A stretch of DNA of 64,000 bases from the NCBI RefSeq assembly GCF_964218355.1, contig NZ_CAXPMC010000009.1:62001-126000 (forward strand), given 5' to 3'. Origin of the DNA: Ferrovibrio sp964218355 (lineage in GTDB: Bacteria; Pseudomonadota; Alphaproteobacteria; Ferrovibrionales; Ferrovibrionaceae). The notes beneath the pieces are model-generated. The model was not told the DNA's origin. It made no database searches and worked only from the letters and a program-made list of their open reading frames with translations. Both the position numbers and the translations under genes were made by a program. Below, one piece after another: positions 18,414 through 27,233 of the stretch (position 1 is its first letter; the number at the start of each line of letters is the position of its first letter).

Positions 18414-18935
18414 CTGTCATACCCCTTGGCGAAGCCTTTGGTTCTTGTTCGTCTCTTCTGGCGGCGGACGATTCTGTCCGTAAAAGCATCCGGGCAAGGC
18501 CGGTTCCGTCACCAGGGCCCTGCCGGATGAGGGGCCCAGATGGCGCAGAACGGAACCGCGAGATTCCGGTACTGGGGCGGGCGCCGGACAGGCGCCTCAG
18601 CACCCGCAGGCAGGATATAGTCCGTCCCGGATATCTCGTGAGCAGGGCATGGTCCGGACCGCAAGGTCCTCCGGCAGGGCATTCTACCCGCTTGGCGGGA
18701 TTAAACCCTGCCTGAACAATGACCGCAGAGACATCTCTACCTCTAATACGCGAATAACTCACGCAGGAAAATCGTTCAGAAGTATAGGTGGCTGTTTTAC
18801 CCGGAAAACCGGGAATAGTTCTTCCGCCGCCATCCGGAGGCCATGGCCTGTCCGAAAGGCGTAGTCGCGGCAGGGATTTGCCGCCCGAGTCACGCCCGGC
18901 ATTTCCGGTGCCCGGCTTGATTTTGCCGGGGTGGC
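18414..18935. other. 522-bp intergenic region between XRE regulator and bamD, rich in inverted repeats
   Basis: No convincing gene is seen. The segment holds promoters for two divergent genes and several inverted repeats. GGTTCCGT/ACGGAACC (18502-18509 with 18550-18557) encloses GGGCCC/GGGCCC (18515-18520 with 18532-18537). GGACC-GCAA-GGTCC is at 18656-18669. CCCGC-TTG-GCGGG (18687-18699) is nested between GCAGGG and CCCTGC (18706-18711). CCCTGC can pair with either of two GCAGGG copies (18642 or 18674). A structured leader or small RNA is possible but unassigned. Confidence 0.5.
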
Positions 18936-19805
18936 ATGCGACAGAATTCGGCCATGCCGATGCTCGCCAGACCGGATTCGTCGCGCCTGCTGATGCCGCT
19001 GCGACAGGCCCTCGCCGTCGCGTTCGTGGCGCTGGCGCTGGCAGCCTGCGACAAGTCCGAGCCGCCCTATGTCGAGCGGCCGGTCGAGGATCTCTACAAC
19101 GGGGCCATGAACGCGGTCGCGGCCAACAACTGGGAGGCCGCCGCCCGCGGTTTCGACGAGGTCGAGCGCCAGCATCCCTATTCGGTCTGGGCGACCAAGG
19201 CCCAGGTGATGGCAGCCTATGCCTATTACCAGAAAAACAACTACACCGAGGCCGTTTCCGCGGCCCAGCGCTTCCTGCAGCTGCATCCCGGCAATAAGGA
19301 TGCGCCGTATGTCTATTATCTGATCGGGCTCTGCTATTACGAGCAGATCACCGATGTCGGCCGCGACCAGAAGATCACCCAGCAGGCGCTGGCCGCGCTG
19401 GAGGAAGTGGTGCGCCGCTATCCGTCCAGCGAATATGCCCGCGATGCGCGCCTCAAGATCGACCTGACCCGCGACCATCTGGCCGGCAAGGAAATGACCA
19501 TCGGCCGCTATTACCTGCGGCAGGGCCTGTATATCGCCGCCATCAACCGCTTCCGCGCCGTGATCGAGAATTACCAGACCACGACCCATGTGCCGGAAGC
19601 CCTGCATCGCCTGACCGAGGCCTATCTGTCGCTCGGCGTGCTGAGCGAGGCGCAGAATGTCGCTGCCGTGCTGGGCTACAATTATCCCGGCAGCGAATGG
19701 TATGCCGACACCTACAGCCTGCTGACCGGCCAGAAGGTCGCCTCGGGCGACAGCCCGAAGGAAGGCGAGGGCTGGTTCGGCCGGACCTGGCGATCCATTT
19801 TCTGA
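18936..19805 (+). CDS. bamD: Outer membrane assembly lipoprotein BamD
   Basis: Lipoprotein subunit of the BAM complex that inserts beta-barrel proteins into the outer membrane. The 289-residue protein has a signal peptide ending in a lipobox (LALAAC, lipidated Cys near residue 37), followed by TPR-type repeats (residues about 50-260, e.g. YYLIGLCYYEQI). Start codons at 18936, 18954 or 18960 are possible; the later ones give a more usual signal peptide length. It precedes recN, a common alphaproteobacterial arrangement after lpxC. Confidence 0.93.
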   Translation: MRQNSAMPMLARPDSSRLLMPLRQALAVAFVALALAACDKSEPPYVERPVEDLYNGAMNAVAANNWEAAARGFDEVERQHPYSVWATKAQVMAAYAYYQKNNYTEAVSAAQRFLQLHPGNKDAPYVYYLIGLCYYEQITDVGRDQKITQQALAALEEVVRRYPSSEYARDARLKIDLTRDHLAGKEMTIGRYYLRQGLYIAAINRFRAVIENYQTTTHVPEALHRLTEAYLSLGVLSEAQNVAAVLGYNYPGSEWYADTYSLLTGQKVASGDSPKEGEGWFGRTWRSIF

Positions 19806-19836
19806 GCGCCGGACGGCGCCGAGCGGGCGGGCCACC

Positions 19837-21522
19837 ATGCTGACCAACCTGAGCGTCCGCGACATCGTGCTGATCGAGCGCCTCGATCTGGCCTGCGATG
19901 CGGGTCTCGGCGTGCTGACCGGCGAGACCGGCGCCGGCAAATCGATCCTGCTGGATGCGCTGGGGCTTGCGCTTGGCCGCCGTGCCGATGCCGGTCTCGT
20001 GCGCAGCGGCGCCACGCAGGGCGTGGTCTCCGCCGCTTTCGACCTGCCGGCGAAGCACCCGGCGCGGGCCCTGCTCGCCGAGCAGGGCATTGACGAGGCC
20101 GGCGACGAACTGGTGCTGCGCCGCGTGCTGGGCGCCGATGGCAAGAGCCGCGCCTTCATCAACGACCAGCCGGTCAGCGTCGCGCTGCTGCGCCGCATCG
20201 GCGATACGCTGGTCGAGATTCACGGCCAGAATGACGAGCAGGGCCTGACCGATGCCGCCGTGCACCGGGCGCTGCTGGACGAGTATGCGGGTCTGGACCG
20301 CGATGTGGCCGGCCTGCGCGATGCCTATCAGGCGATGCGGGCGGCGGAGGCGGCTCTGGCCGGCGCCGCGGAAGCGGCCGAGCAGGCCCGCCGCGAGGAA
20401 GATTTCCTGCGCCACGTCACGGCCGAACTCGAGACGCTGAAGCCGCAGCCAGGCGAGGAGCAGGAGCTGGCCCAGCAGCGCAGTCTGCTGCAGGCCGGCG
20501 AGAAACTGGCGGCCGCCATGCAGGAGGCGCAGGGTGCGCTGGAACAGGGCGGCGGTGTCGATGCCCGGCTGCGGGCCTGCCTGCGTGCGCTGGAACGGGT
20601 GGCGGAGCGGGCGGCCGGCAAGCTGGACGCCCTGATCGCCCAGGCCGACCAGGTGCTGCTGCAGGCCGGCGAGCTGGCTGCCGCGATCGACAGCACGGCG
20701 CGCGAACTCGATCTCGATCCGGGCCGGCTGGAGCGTGTCGAGGAGCGGCTGTTTGCCCTGCGCGCGGCGGCCCGCAAGCATAACGTGGCGGTCGATGACC
20801 TCGCCGCGCTGGCGGAACGCTACGCCGAGAGGCTGGCCCTGATCGACAACCAGACCGCCTCGCTGGCAAAGCTGGAAAAGGCTGCCGCCGAGGCGAAGGC
20901 GGCCTACCAGGCGAAGGCCGGCACCATTTCGGCGGCGCGGCGCAAGGCGGCGGCAAAGCTGGACAGGGCGGTGGCCGGCGAACTCGGTCCGCTGAAGCTC
21001 GGGGCCGCGGTCTTCACGACATCCGTCGAGGCGCTGCCGCCCGAGCAATGGAGTGCCGAGGGCGCCGACCGCGTGCAGTTTCTGGCCGCCACCAACCCGG
21101 GCACCGCGCCGGGGTCGCTGGCGAAGATCGCATCGGGCGGCGAGCTCAGCCGCTTCATGCTGGCCCTGCGCGTGGTTCTGGCGGGGCGCGGTGCTGCGGG
21201 AACGCTGATCTTCGACGAAGTGGATCGTGGCGTCGGTGGTGCCACGGCGGCGGCCGTGGGCGAGCGGCTGGCCCGGCTGGCCGACCGCGTGCAGGTGCTG
21301 GTGGTCACCCATTCGCCGCAGGTGGCGGCAAAGGGCGGCCAGCACTGGCGCATCGCCAAACGCGAGACCGGCCCGGCGAAGAACCGCAGCACCCTGACCG
21401 AGGTGGCACCGCTGGCCGCACCCGACCGCCGCGAGGAAATCGCCCGCATGCTGGCCGGCGCCACCATCACCGATGCGGCCCGCGCCGCTGCCGACAGCCT
21501 GCTGGCCGGGCACGAGGCATGA
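19837..21522 (+). CDS. recN: DNA repair ATPase RecN
   Basis: SMC-like ATPase in recombinational double-strand break repair. The 561 residues have Walker A GETGAGKSILLDAL at residue 28, a central coiled-coil region (approx. 150-370, Ala/Glu-rich heptads), the ABC signature ASGGELSRFMLAL near residue 430 and Walker B FDEVDRGVGG near residue 460. Its stop precedes the ligA start by 13 nt. Confidence 0.95.
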   Translation: MLTNLSVRDIVLIERLDLACDAGLGVLTGETGAGKSILLDALGLALGRRADAGLVRSGATQGVVSAAFDLPAKHPARALLAEQGIDEAGDELVLRRVLGADGKSRAFINDQPVSVALLRRIGDTLVEIHGQNDEQGLTDAAVHRALLDEYAGLDRDVAGLRDAYQAMRAAEAALAGAAEAAEQARREEDFLRHVTAELETLKPQPGEEQELAQQRSLLQAGEKLAAAMQEAQGALEQGGGVDARLRACLRALERVAERAAGKLDALIAQADQVLLQAGELAAAIDSTARELDLDPGRLERVEERLFALRAAARKHNVAVDDLAALAERYAERLALIDNQTASLAKLEKAAAEAKAAYQAKAGTISAARRKAAAKLDRAVAGELGPLKLGAAVFTTSVEALPPEQWSAEGADRVQFLAATNPGTAPGSLAKIASGGELSRFMLALRVVLAGRGAAGTLIFDEVDRGVGGATAAAVGERLARLADRVQVLVVTHSPQVAAKGGQHWRIAKRETGPAKNRSTLTEVAPLAAPDRREEIARMLAGATITDAARAAADSLLAGHEA

Positions 21523-21535
21523 GGAGCCGGGCTTG

Positions 21536-23638
21536 ATGAGCCGCCAGCGCGAGAAGCCGGTCGCCGATCTGGGGCCGCGCCAGGCAAAGCTGGAGCATGC
21601 CCGGCTGGAAGAGGAAATCGCCGAACACGACAGGCGTTATCACCAGCAGGATGCGCCCACGGTTTCGGATGCCGAATACGACGCGATGAAGCGTCGTCTG
21701 CTGGAAATAGAAGAGCGGTTCCCCGATCTTGCCACGCTCGGCGGCGCCTCGGCCCGCGTCGGCGCGGCTCCGGCGGCCGGTTTCGCCAAGGTGCGGCATG
21801 CCCGGCCGATGCTGTCGCTCGACAATGCCTTCGCCGAGGGCGAGGTGGCGGATTTTCTCGGCCGCATCCGCCGCTTCCTCAACCTGAAGATCGATGACGA
21901 GCTGGTGCTGCTGGCCGAACCGAAGATCGACGGCCTGTCGGCCAGCCTGCGCTACGAGAAGGGCGAACTGGTGCGCGCCGCCACCCGCGGCGACGGCCAG
22001 GAGGGCGAGGATGTCACCGCCAATATCCGCACCCTGCAGCAGGATGTGCCGCACCGGCTGAAGGGCAGAGGCTGGCCGGATGTGCTGGAGGTGCGCGGCG
22101 AGGTCTACATGACCCGCGCGGATTTCCTCACCCTGAATGCCGCGCAGGAAAAGGCCGGTGCCAAGATCTTCGCCAATCCGCGCAATGCCGCCGCCGGCAG
22201 CCTGCGCCAGCTCGATGCCACGATCACCGCGAAACGCCCGCTGCGGTTCTTCGGCTATTCCTGGGGCGAGGTCTCCGCGCCGCTGGGGGCTCGGCTGACG
22301 GAGGTGCGCGACAGGCTGGCAGGCTGGGGTTTCACCCTGAACAGCCCGGTGGCGGTCTGCCGCAGCCACGACGAGCTGATCGCCTATTACCGCGACATCG
22401 CGGCACAGCGCGCGACGCTGCCCTTCGACATCGACGGCGTGGTCTACAAGGTCGACCGGCTGGACTGGCAGGAGCGGCTCGGCTTCGTCAGCCGTTCCCC
22501 GCGCTGGGCCATCGCCCATAAATTCCCGGCCGAACAGGCACAGACCGTGCTGGAGAATATCGATATCCAGGTCGGCCGCACCGGCGCGCTCACCCCCGTC
22601 GCCAAGCTGAAGCCGGTGAATGTCGGCGGCGTGCTGGTCTCCAATGCCACCCTGCATAACGAGGACGAGATCCGCCGCAAGGATGTGCGCATCGGCGACA
22701 CCGTGATCGTGCAGCGTGCCGGCGACGTGATCCCGCAGGTGGTCAGTGTCGTGCTCGACCGCCGGCCGGAAGGCGCCGGTGAATTCGTCTTCCCGACCCG
22801 CTGTCCGGTCTGCGGCCAGCCGGCCGAACGCGAGGCAGATGCATCGGGGGCCGAGGATGTCGTGCGTCGCTGCACCGGCAGCGTCAGCTGCCCGGCCCAG
22901 GCGATGGAGGGCCTGCGCCATTTCGTATCGCGCAGTGCCTTCGACATCGAGGGGCTGGGCGAGAAGCAGATCACGGCTTTCTACGAATGGGGCTGGGTGA
23001 AGCAGCCGGCCGACATCTTCCGCCTGCAGGACCATGCCGCCGAGCTGCAGAAGAAGGACGGCTTCGGCGAGACATCGGTGGCCAAGCTGATGGCCGCCAT
23101 CGGTCAGCGGCGGACCATCGGCTTCGACCGCTTCATCCATGCGCTGGGCATCCGCCATGTCGGGCAGGAGCGCGCGCGCCTCGTCGCCATGCATTACCCG
23201 GACGTGCGCAGCTGGCTGGATGCCATGGATGCCGCGAAGGACCGCGCGGGCGAGGCCTGGGCCGATCTCAACAGCATCGACAAGATGGGCGAGGTGGTGG
23301 CCGATGCCATCGTCGGTTTCTGCACCCGGCCGCAGAGCCGTGCGGTGATCGAGGCCCTGCTGAAGGAACTGACCGAGGTGGTGCCGCCGGAGCGGCCGGC
23401 ACAGGATTCGCCCGTGGCCGGCAAGACGGTCGTCTTCACCGGCAGCCTGGAGCGCTTCACCCGCGACGAGGCCAAGGCCCGCGCGCTCGGCCTCGGTGCC
23501 AAGGTGGCCGGATCGGTCTCCAGGAAAACCGATTATCTGGTGGCAGGCCCCGGCGCCGGCAGCAAGCTGGCCGAGGCCCAGAAGCACGGCGTGGCGGTGC
23601 TGACCGAGGATGAGTGGCTCGCGCTGATCGGCGGGTGA
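21536..23638 (+). CDS. ligA: NAD+-dependent DNA ligase LigA
   Basis: Replicative ligase that seals nicks using NAD+. ATG at 21536 is preceded by GAGGAG (21521-21526); an in-frame TTG at 21533 is the alternative. The 700 residues show the Ia NAD-binding domain (HDRRYHQQDAPTVSDAEYD), the adenylated lysine motif AEPKIDGLSASL near residue 133, an OB fold, a four-Cys zinc finger (CPVCGQ then CTGSVSCPAQ), helix-hairpin-helix motifs and a C-terminal BRCT domain (GKTVVFTGSLERFTRDEAK). Confidence 0.96.
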   Translation: MSRQREKPVADLGPRQAKLEHARLEEEIAEHDRRYHQQDAPTVSDAEYDAMKRRLLEIEERFPDLATLGGASARVGAAPAAGFAKVRHARPMLSLDNAFAEGEVADFLGRIRRFLNLKIDDELVLLAEPKIDGLSASLRYEKGELVRAATRGDGQEGEDVTANIRTLQQDVPHRLKGRGWPDVLEVRGEVYMTRADFLTLNAAQEKAGAKIFANPRNAAAGSLRQLDATITAKRPLRFFGYSWGEVSAPLGARLTEVRDRLAGWGFTLNSPVAVCRSHDELIAYYRDIAAQRATLPFDIDGVVYKVDRLDWQERLGFVSRSPRWAIAHKFPAEQAQTVLENIDIQVGRTGALTPVAKLKPVNVGGVLVSNATLHNEDEIRRKDVRIGDTVIVQRAGDVIPQVVSVVLDRRPEGAGEFVFPTRCPVCGQPAEREADASGAEDVVRRCTGSVSCPAQAMEGLRHFVSRSAFDIEGLGEKQITAFYEWGWVKQPADIFRLQDHAAELQKKDGFGETSVAKLMAAIGQRRTIGFDRFIHALGIRHVGQERARLVAMHYPDVRSWLDAMDAAKDRAGEAWADLNSIDKMGEVVADAIVGFCTRPQSRAVIEALLKELTEVVPPERPAQDSPVAGKTVVFTGSLERFTRDEAKARALGLGAKVAGSVSRKTDYLVAGPGAGSKLAEAQKHGVAVLTEDEWLALIGG

Positions 23639-23642
23639 GCCG

Positions 23643-24329
23643 ATGCTGACCGAGCAGCCGATCCCGCCCATTGCCGCCACGGCCGGCAGCATCGCCATTG
23701 CACTCGATTTCGAAACCGCCAGCGCGGCGCCCGGCGCGGTCTGCTCGGCCGGGCTGGCCTGGATCGGGGCTGACCGGCGGGTGACCCATACCGCACACAG
23801 GCTGGTGCGGCCTCACGACATGCGCTTTCATCCGATGAATGTCGCCATCCACGGCATCCGGCCCCATGACGTGGAATTCGAGCCGGAATTCCCCGGCCTC
23901 TGGGACGAGCTGCTGCCGCATCTGGAGCAGACGCCGTTGCTGCTGGCGCATAATGCCGGTTTCGATATCGGCGTGCTGCGGACGGCACTGAAGCTTTACG
24001 GCATCGAGCCGCCGCGGCTGGCCTATCTCTGCACGGTCAAGATCGCCCGCGCCCAATGGCCCGACCTGCCGGACCACAGGCTGCCCACCGTGGCCGGGCA
24101 TCTGGGGCTGGAGCTGCGGCATCACGCCGCCGACAGCGACGCGGCGGCCTGTGCCGGCATCGCACTGGCGGCCATGGCGGCACAGGAGAAAGCCACCCTG
24201 GACGAAAGCCTGCCGGCGCTGGGCATCCGGCCGGGCCGGCTGGAACCCGGCTACCACGAACCCTGTTCGTCGTCGTCGGAACGGCGTGCCGCCTTCCGCC
24301 GTCACCGCCTGCCGCTCTGGCTGCGCTGA
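23643..24329 (+). CDS. DEDDh 3'-5' exonuclease (DnaQ/RNase T superfamily)
   Basis: A 228-residue stand-alone proofreading-type exonuclease. The catalytic acidic motifs are ALDFET (ExoI, near residue 22), LLAHNAGFDIGVL (ExoII, near residue 102) and HHAADSDAAA (ExoIII with DEDDh His, near residue 164). It starts 5 nt after ligA, suggesting co-transcription with repair genes. It is not the polymerase III epsilon gene by context; the substrate is unknown. Confidence 0.85.
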   Translation: MLTEQPIPPIAATAGSIAIALDFETASAAPGAVCSAGLAWIGADRRVTHTAHRLVRPHDMRFHPMNVAIHGIRPHDVEFEPEFPGLWDELLPHLEQTPLLLAHNAGFDIGVLRTALKLYGIEPPRLAYLCTVKIARAQWPDLPDHRLPTVAGHLGLELRHHAADSDAAACAGIALAAMAAQEKATLDESLPALGIRPGRLEPGYHEPCSSSSERRAAFRRHRLPLWLR

Positions 24330-24336
24330 CGGCGCG

Positions 24337-24386
24337 GCAGCCGCTATGCCCCTAACGGGGTAGCAGCCGTTATGCCCCTAACGGGG
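24337..24386 (+). repeat. Tandem direct repeat (2 x 24 bp) at the end of the M24 peptidase gene
   Basis: Two copies of a 24-bp unit (24337-24360 and 24363-24386) differ at one base and are separated by 2 bp. Each contains CCCCTAACGGGG, a short hairpin. The second copy includes the stop codon and last codons of the minus-strand aminopeptidase; the 26-bp period is not a multiple of three. Confidence 0.9.
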
Positions 24387-26367
24387 CGGTCGCCTGTTTC
24401 AGCCAGGCGCGGGTATCGTCGTCCACCTGCGGCGCGATCTCCTGCCAGACCAGCGCGTGATAGGCATCGATCCAGCCCACCTCCTGCGGGGTCAGCAGGG
24501 TCAGGTCGATCAGCCGCCGGTCGATCGGCGCGCGGGTCAGGGTCTCGAAGCCGAGCCAGCGCCTGCCGTTCTCGGCCTTTTCGGTCTCCACGCGCACCGC
24601 CACCAGATTCTCGATGCGGATGCCGTAAGCGCCGGTCTTGTAGTAGCCCGGCTCGTTGGAGACGATCATGCCGGGCTTCAGCGGCACCGCGCTGCCCAGC
24701 TTGGCGATGCGCTGCGGGCCTTCATGCACCGACAGATAGCTGCCGACGCCATGGCCGGTGCCGTGATCGTAATCGAGGCCGGCCTCCCACAGGCAATGCC
24801 GCGCCAGCGCATCGAGCTGCTGGCCCGAGGTGCCTTCGGGGAAACGCGCGCGGGCCAGGGCGATATGGCCCTTCAGCACGCGGGTGAAGCGGTCGCGCAT
24901 CTCCGGCGCGGGCTGGCCGTCGCCGATGAAGACCGTGCGGGTGATGTCGGTGGTGCCGTCGGGATACTGGCCGCCGGAATCGACCAGATAGAGATTGCCG
25001 GGTTCCAGCAGCCGGGCGGTCTGCGGGGTCACCCGGTAATGCACGATGGCGCCGTTGGGGCCGGACCCGGAAATGGTGGTGAAGGACAGGTCGCGCAGTT
25101 CGTTGGACAGCCGGCGGAAGCTTTCCAGCTTGCCGGCTGCGGCGATCTCGTCGACATGGCCCTTCGGCGCTTCCGCGTCCAGCCAGGCAAGGAAACGGCT
25201 GACCGCGGCACCGTCGCGGCGATGGGCCGCGCGGCTGCCATCCAGTTCCGCATCGGTCTTGCAGGCCTTGGGCAGCAGGCAGGGATCCTCGGCGCGCAGC
25301 AGCGTGGCGCCGGCGGCCTCCAGCCGGTGCAGCAGGGCGGCGCCGCTGGTGGCCGGATCGACCTGCACGGTCTGCTTTGCCGTCCCCAGCGCATCCAGCG
25401 CGGCGGCGAAAGCCTCCGGTGCCTGCAGGCGCACGGCCGCGCCGAGATGGCGGCGTACCTCGTCGCCCAGCTTGCGGCCGTCGATGAACAGGTCGACGGC
25501 CGCATCGGCATGCAGGATCGCCATCGACAGCGGCAGGGGGGTATGCGGCACGTCGCTGCCGCGGATGTTCAGCAGCCAGGCGATCGATTCCGGCAGGGTC
25601 AGCACCACGGCGGCGGCGCCCCTGGCCTGCACGGCGGCGGCGATCTGGCCGCGCTTGCCGGCGGCATCGCGGCCGGCCAGCGCGTCGTCCTGCACGATCA
25701 CCGGGCTCAGCGGCGGCGGCGGCTGGTCGGTCCAGACGATGTCGACGAGGTTGCGGTCGGCGGTGACCAGCGTGGCGCCGGCGCTGCGGCAGGCGGCTTC
25801 CAGCTTCTTCAGTCCGTCCTCGGTATGCAGCCAGGCATCGCAGGCGAGCCGGTCGCCCGGCTTCAGCGCCGTCTTCAGCCAGTCGGCCGGCGGATCGTCG
25901 GAAATATGGCGGCGCTCGCACAGACTGCCATCGACCTGCTGCTCCAGCTGCAGGGTGTAGCGACCGTCGCTCCAGATGCCGGCGCGGTCGCGCAGCACGA
26001 TGGCGATGCCGGCTGAACCGGTGAAGCCGGTCAGCCAGCTCAGCCGCTGCGCCCGCAGCGGCACGTATTCGCTCTGGTATTCGTCGGTCAGCGGCACCAC
26101 GAAGCCGGCGAGATCCTGACGCTGCAGTTCGGCGCGCAGTGCAGCCAGCCGGCCGGGAATGGCGGCGCGGTCCTCGATGGCGGCGGCATACTGCGCGGCC
26201 AGCGCGGCGACCGTCTGCTCGGCCGCGCCGGGGGCCAGCGGCAGAGCACGCGGCAGCAGGGCGAGGCCGGGAAATTTGCCGAAAGCGGGCGGGGCCGCGG
26301 CGACGCCGCGCAGCAGGGCGGCGAGGTCGGCGGGCAGGGCGGTCAGGTCCGGCTGGTGCAGGGTCAT
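24370..26367 (-). CDS. M24B-family Xaa-Pro aminopeptidase
   Basis: A 665-residue three-domain Xaa-Pro aminopeptidase that removes N-terminal residues before proline. Two creatinase-like N-terminal domains are followed by the pita-bread catalytic domain, where metal-binding residues appear in LVDSGGQYPDGTTDITRT, GTGHGVGSYLSVHEGPQ and VSNEPGYYK. A C-terminal extension (LLTPQEVGWIDAYHALVW) is typical of the long APP1-like form. No signal peptide is seen, so it is presumably cytoplasmic. It stands alone on the minus strand. Confidence 0.92.
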   Translation of the reverse strand: MTLHQPDLTALPADLAALLRGVAAAPPAFGKFPGLALLPRALPLAPGAAEQTVAALAAQYAAAIEDRAAIPGRLAALRAELQRQDLAGFVVPLTDEYQSEYVPLRAQRLSWLTGFTGSAGIAIVLRDRAGIWSDGRYTLQLEQQVDGSLCERRHISDDPPADWLKTALKPGDRLACDAWLHTEDGLKKLEAACRSAGATLVTADRNLVDIVWTDQPPPPLSPVIVQDDALAGRDAAGKRGQIAAAVQARGAAAVVLTLPESIAWLLNIRGSDVPHTPLPLSMAILHADAAVDLFIDGRKLGDEVRRHLGAAVRLQAPEAFAAALDALGTAKQTVQVDPATSGAALLHRLEAAGATLLRAEDPCLLPKACKTDAELDGSRAAHRRDGAAVSRFLAWLDAEAPKGHVDEIAAAGKLESFRRLSNELRDLSFTTISGSGPNGAIVHYRVTPQTARLLEPGNLYLVDSGGQYPDGTTDITRTVFIGDGQPAPEMRDRFTRVLKGHIALARARFPEGTSGQQLDALARHCLWEAGLDYDHGTGHGVGSYLSVHEGPQRIAKLGSAVPLKPGMIVSNEPGYYKTGAYGIRIENLVAVRVETEKAENGRRWLGFETLTRAPIDRRLIDLTLLTPQEVGWIDAYHALVWQEIAPQVDDDTRAWLKQATAPLGA

Positions 26368-26479
26368 CGGATAACCTGTTGGTGACTCAATAGGATAATG
26401 GGGCGGAAGTCAAAAACTGTCCATGCCCAGCTATGCGTTTTCTGCAATACTGTGTAGGCAAACAATCAGAGCTAACCCG

Positions 26480-26508
26480 TTGTTTCTTATAGGGTGCAGT
26501 GCAATATT
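26480..26508 (+). promoter_or_regulatory. Promoter of first DUF1127 gene with operator-like box in the spacer
   Basis: TTGTTT (26480-26485) and AATATT (26503-26508) are separated by 17 nt. The downstream part of the spacer plus the -10 reads GTGCAGTGCAATATT (26494-26508), identical over 15 bp to the second DUF1127 promoter. TGCAGTGCA has the TGC-N3-GCA form of PhaR-type operators. The start codon lies 55 nt downstream. Confidence 0.65.
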
Positions 26509-26562
26509 CCCGTCGTGGCCGCGATGCACAGAACAGCCCGGCCACAGAAACTGGAGACGACC

Positions 26563-26916
26563 ATGCAGACCCTGCGCACCGAGACCGTTTATGCCTTTCC
26601 GGCGAACCTGGCGCCGCTGAGCCCCGCCGAAATCGAGGCTTATGCGCGTCGTGTCCGCGCCGAAACCCTGGCCCGGCTGATTGCCGCCGGCTGGACCCGC
26701 CTGACCGCCATTGCCGGCCGCTTCGGCACCTATCTGGCGCAGCGCCGCGCCATCGACGAGCTGTCGGCCCTGGACGACCAGATGCTGCGCGATATCGGCC
26801 TCAGCCGTTCGGAGATCCCGGCGGCCGTGGCCGGCCTGATCGAGCGGCCGATCCTCGCCGTCAACGAGAACCAGGCCGGCAAGGTGACCCGCCTGGTGCC
26901 GCGCGAAGCGGCCTGA
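26563..26916 (+). CDS. DUF1127 domain protein (first copy)
   Basis: A 117-residue basic protein with a C-terminal DUF1127 domain (AIDELSALDDQMLRDIGLS near residues 63-81). The ATG at 26563 is preceded by GGAG 6 nt upstream; an in-frame GTG at 26494 lies inside the proposed promoter and is rejected. DUF1127 proteins are small; CcaF1 of Rhodobacter sphaeroides is an RNA-binding member co-transcribed with the CcsR1-4 small RNAs. The structured, C-rich-loop 3' region that follows here fits that model. Confidence 0.88.
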   Translation: MQTLRTETVYAFPANLAPLSPAEIEAYARRVRAETLARLIAAGWTRLTAIAGRFGTYLAQRRAIDELSALDDQMLRDIGLSRSEIPAAVAGLIERPILAVNENQAGKVTRLVPREAA

Positions 26917-26942
26917 GGCGGCAGCCTGGTCATACGCTTTTA

Positions 26943-27077
26943 CGGGTTCCTGTCCCCCTTGGAACCCGATTTCGGCGCCGGATCGCGCCCTGTTTTCCCA
27001 GCGTCCCCCTCCCCCCGTCTGGGTGTGACGCGATCCGGCGACCGAGTTCAGAAGGCACAGCCCAGGCTGTGCCTTTT
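26943..27077 (+). ncRNA. Candidate CcsR/cuckoo-like small RNA in the 3' region of the first DUF1127 gene
   Basis: Hairpin 1 is CGGGTTCC/GGAACCCG (26943-26950, 26961-26968) with a loop containing CCCCC. Hairpin 2 has a perfect 12-bp outer stem (26976-26987 with 27029-27040) and inner stem CCCAG/CTGGG (26997-27001, 27019-27023) whose loop has CCCCCTCCCCCC (27005-27016), complementary to Shine-Dalgarno sequences. An intrinsic terminator follows. This is the layout of DUF1127-linked CcsR/cuckoo RNAs. Structure is seen directly; identity and processing are inferred. Confidence 0.6.
27052..27077 (+). terminator. Intrinsic terminator after first DUF1127 gene/sRNA region
   Basis: An AAGGCACAGC/GCTGTGCCTT-type stem of about 10 bp with a 4-nt loop, followed by a short T-run (27074-27077). 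It ends the transcript about 160 nt past the first DUF1127 stop codon and isolates it from the second DUF1127 promoter. Confidence 0.85.
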
Positions 27078-27233
27078 GTCTGTCCGGAGCCATTCGCTAT
27101 GCGCATGGCAGCCCCGATTTCAGCGCGAATCTGCATCCTCTCTAGGCTGATCAATTTCCGGGCAGCGATCCGAGGCAGGATGGTCATTTTTTCTACACAA
27201 TTGATTCTGTTGCAGATTTCATAAAAATTCCGC

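Noticed and set aside
18640..18712. Signal recognition particle RNA
   Set aside because: The GGTCCGG segment recalled the SRP loop, but the conserved GGAAGGAAGCAGCC-type loop is absent.
26494..26562. Longer GTG start for the first DUF1127 protein
   Set aside because: The GTG lies inside the proposed promoter box shared with the second gene, and a good ribosome site precedes ATG 26563.
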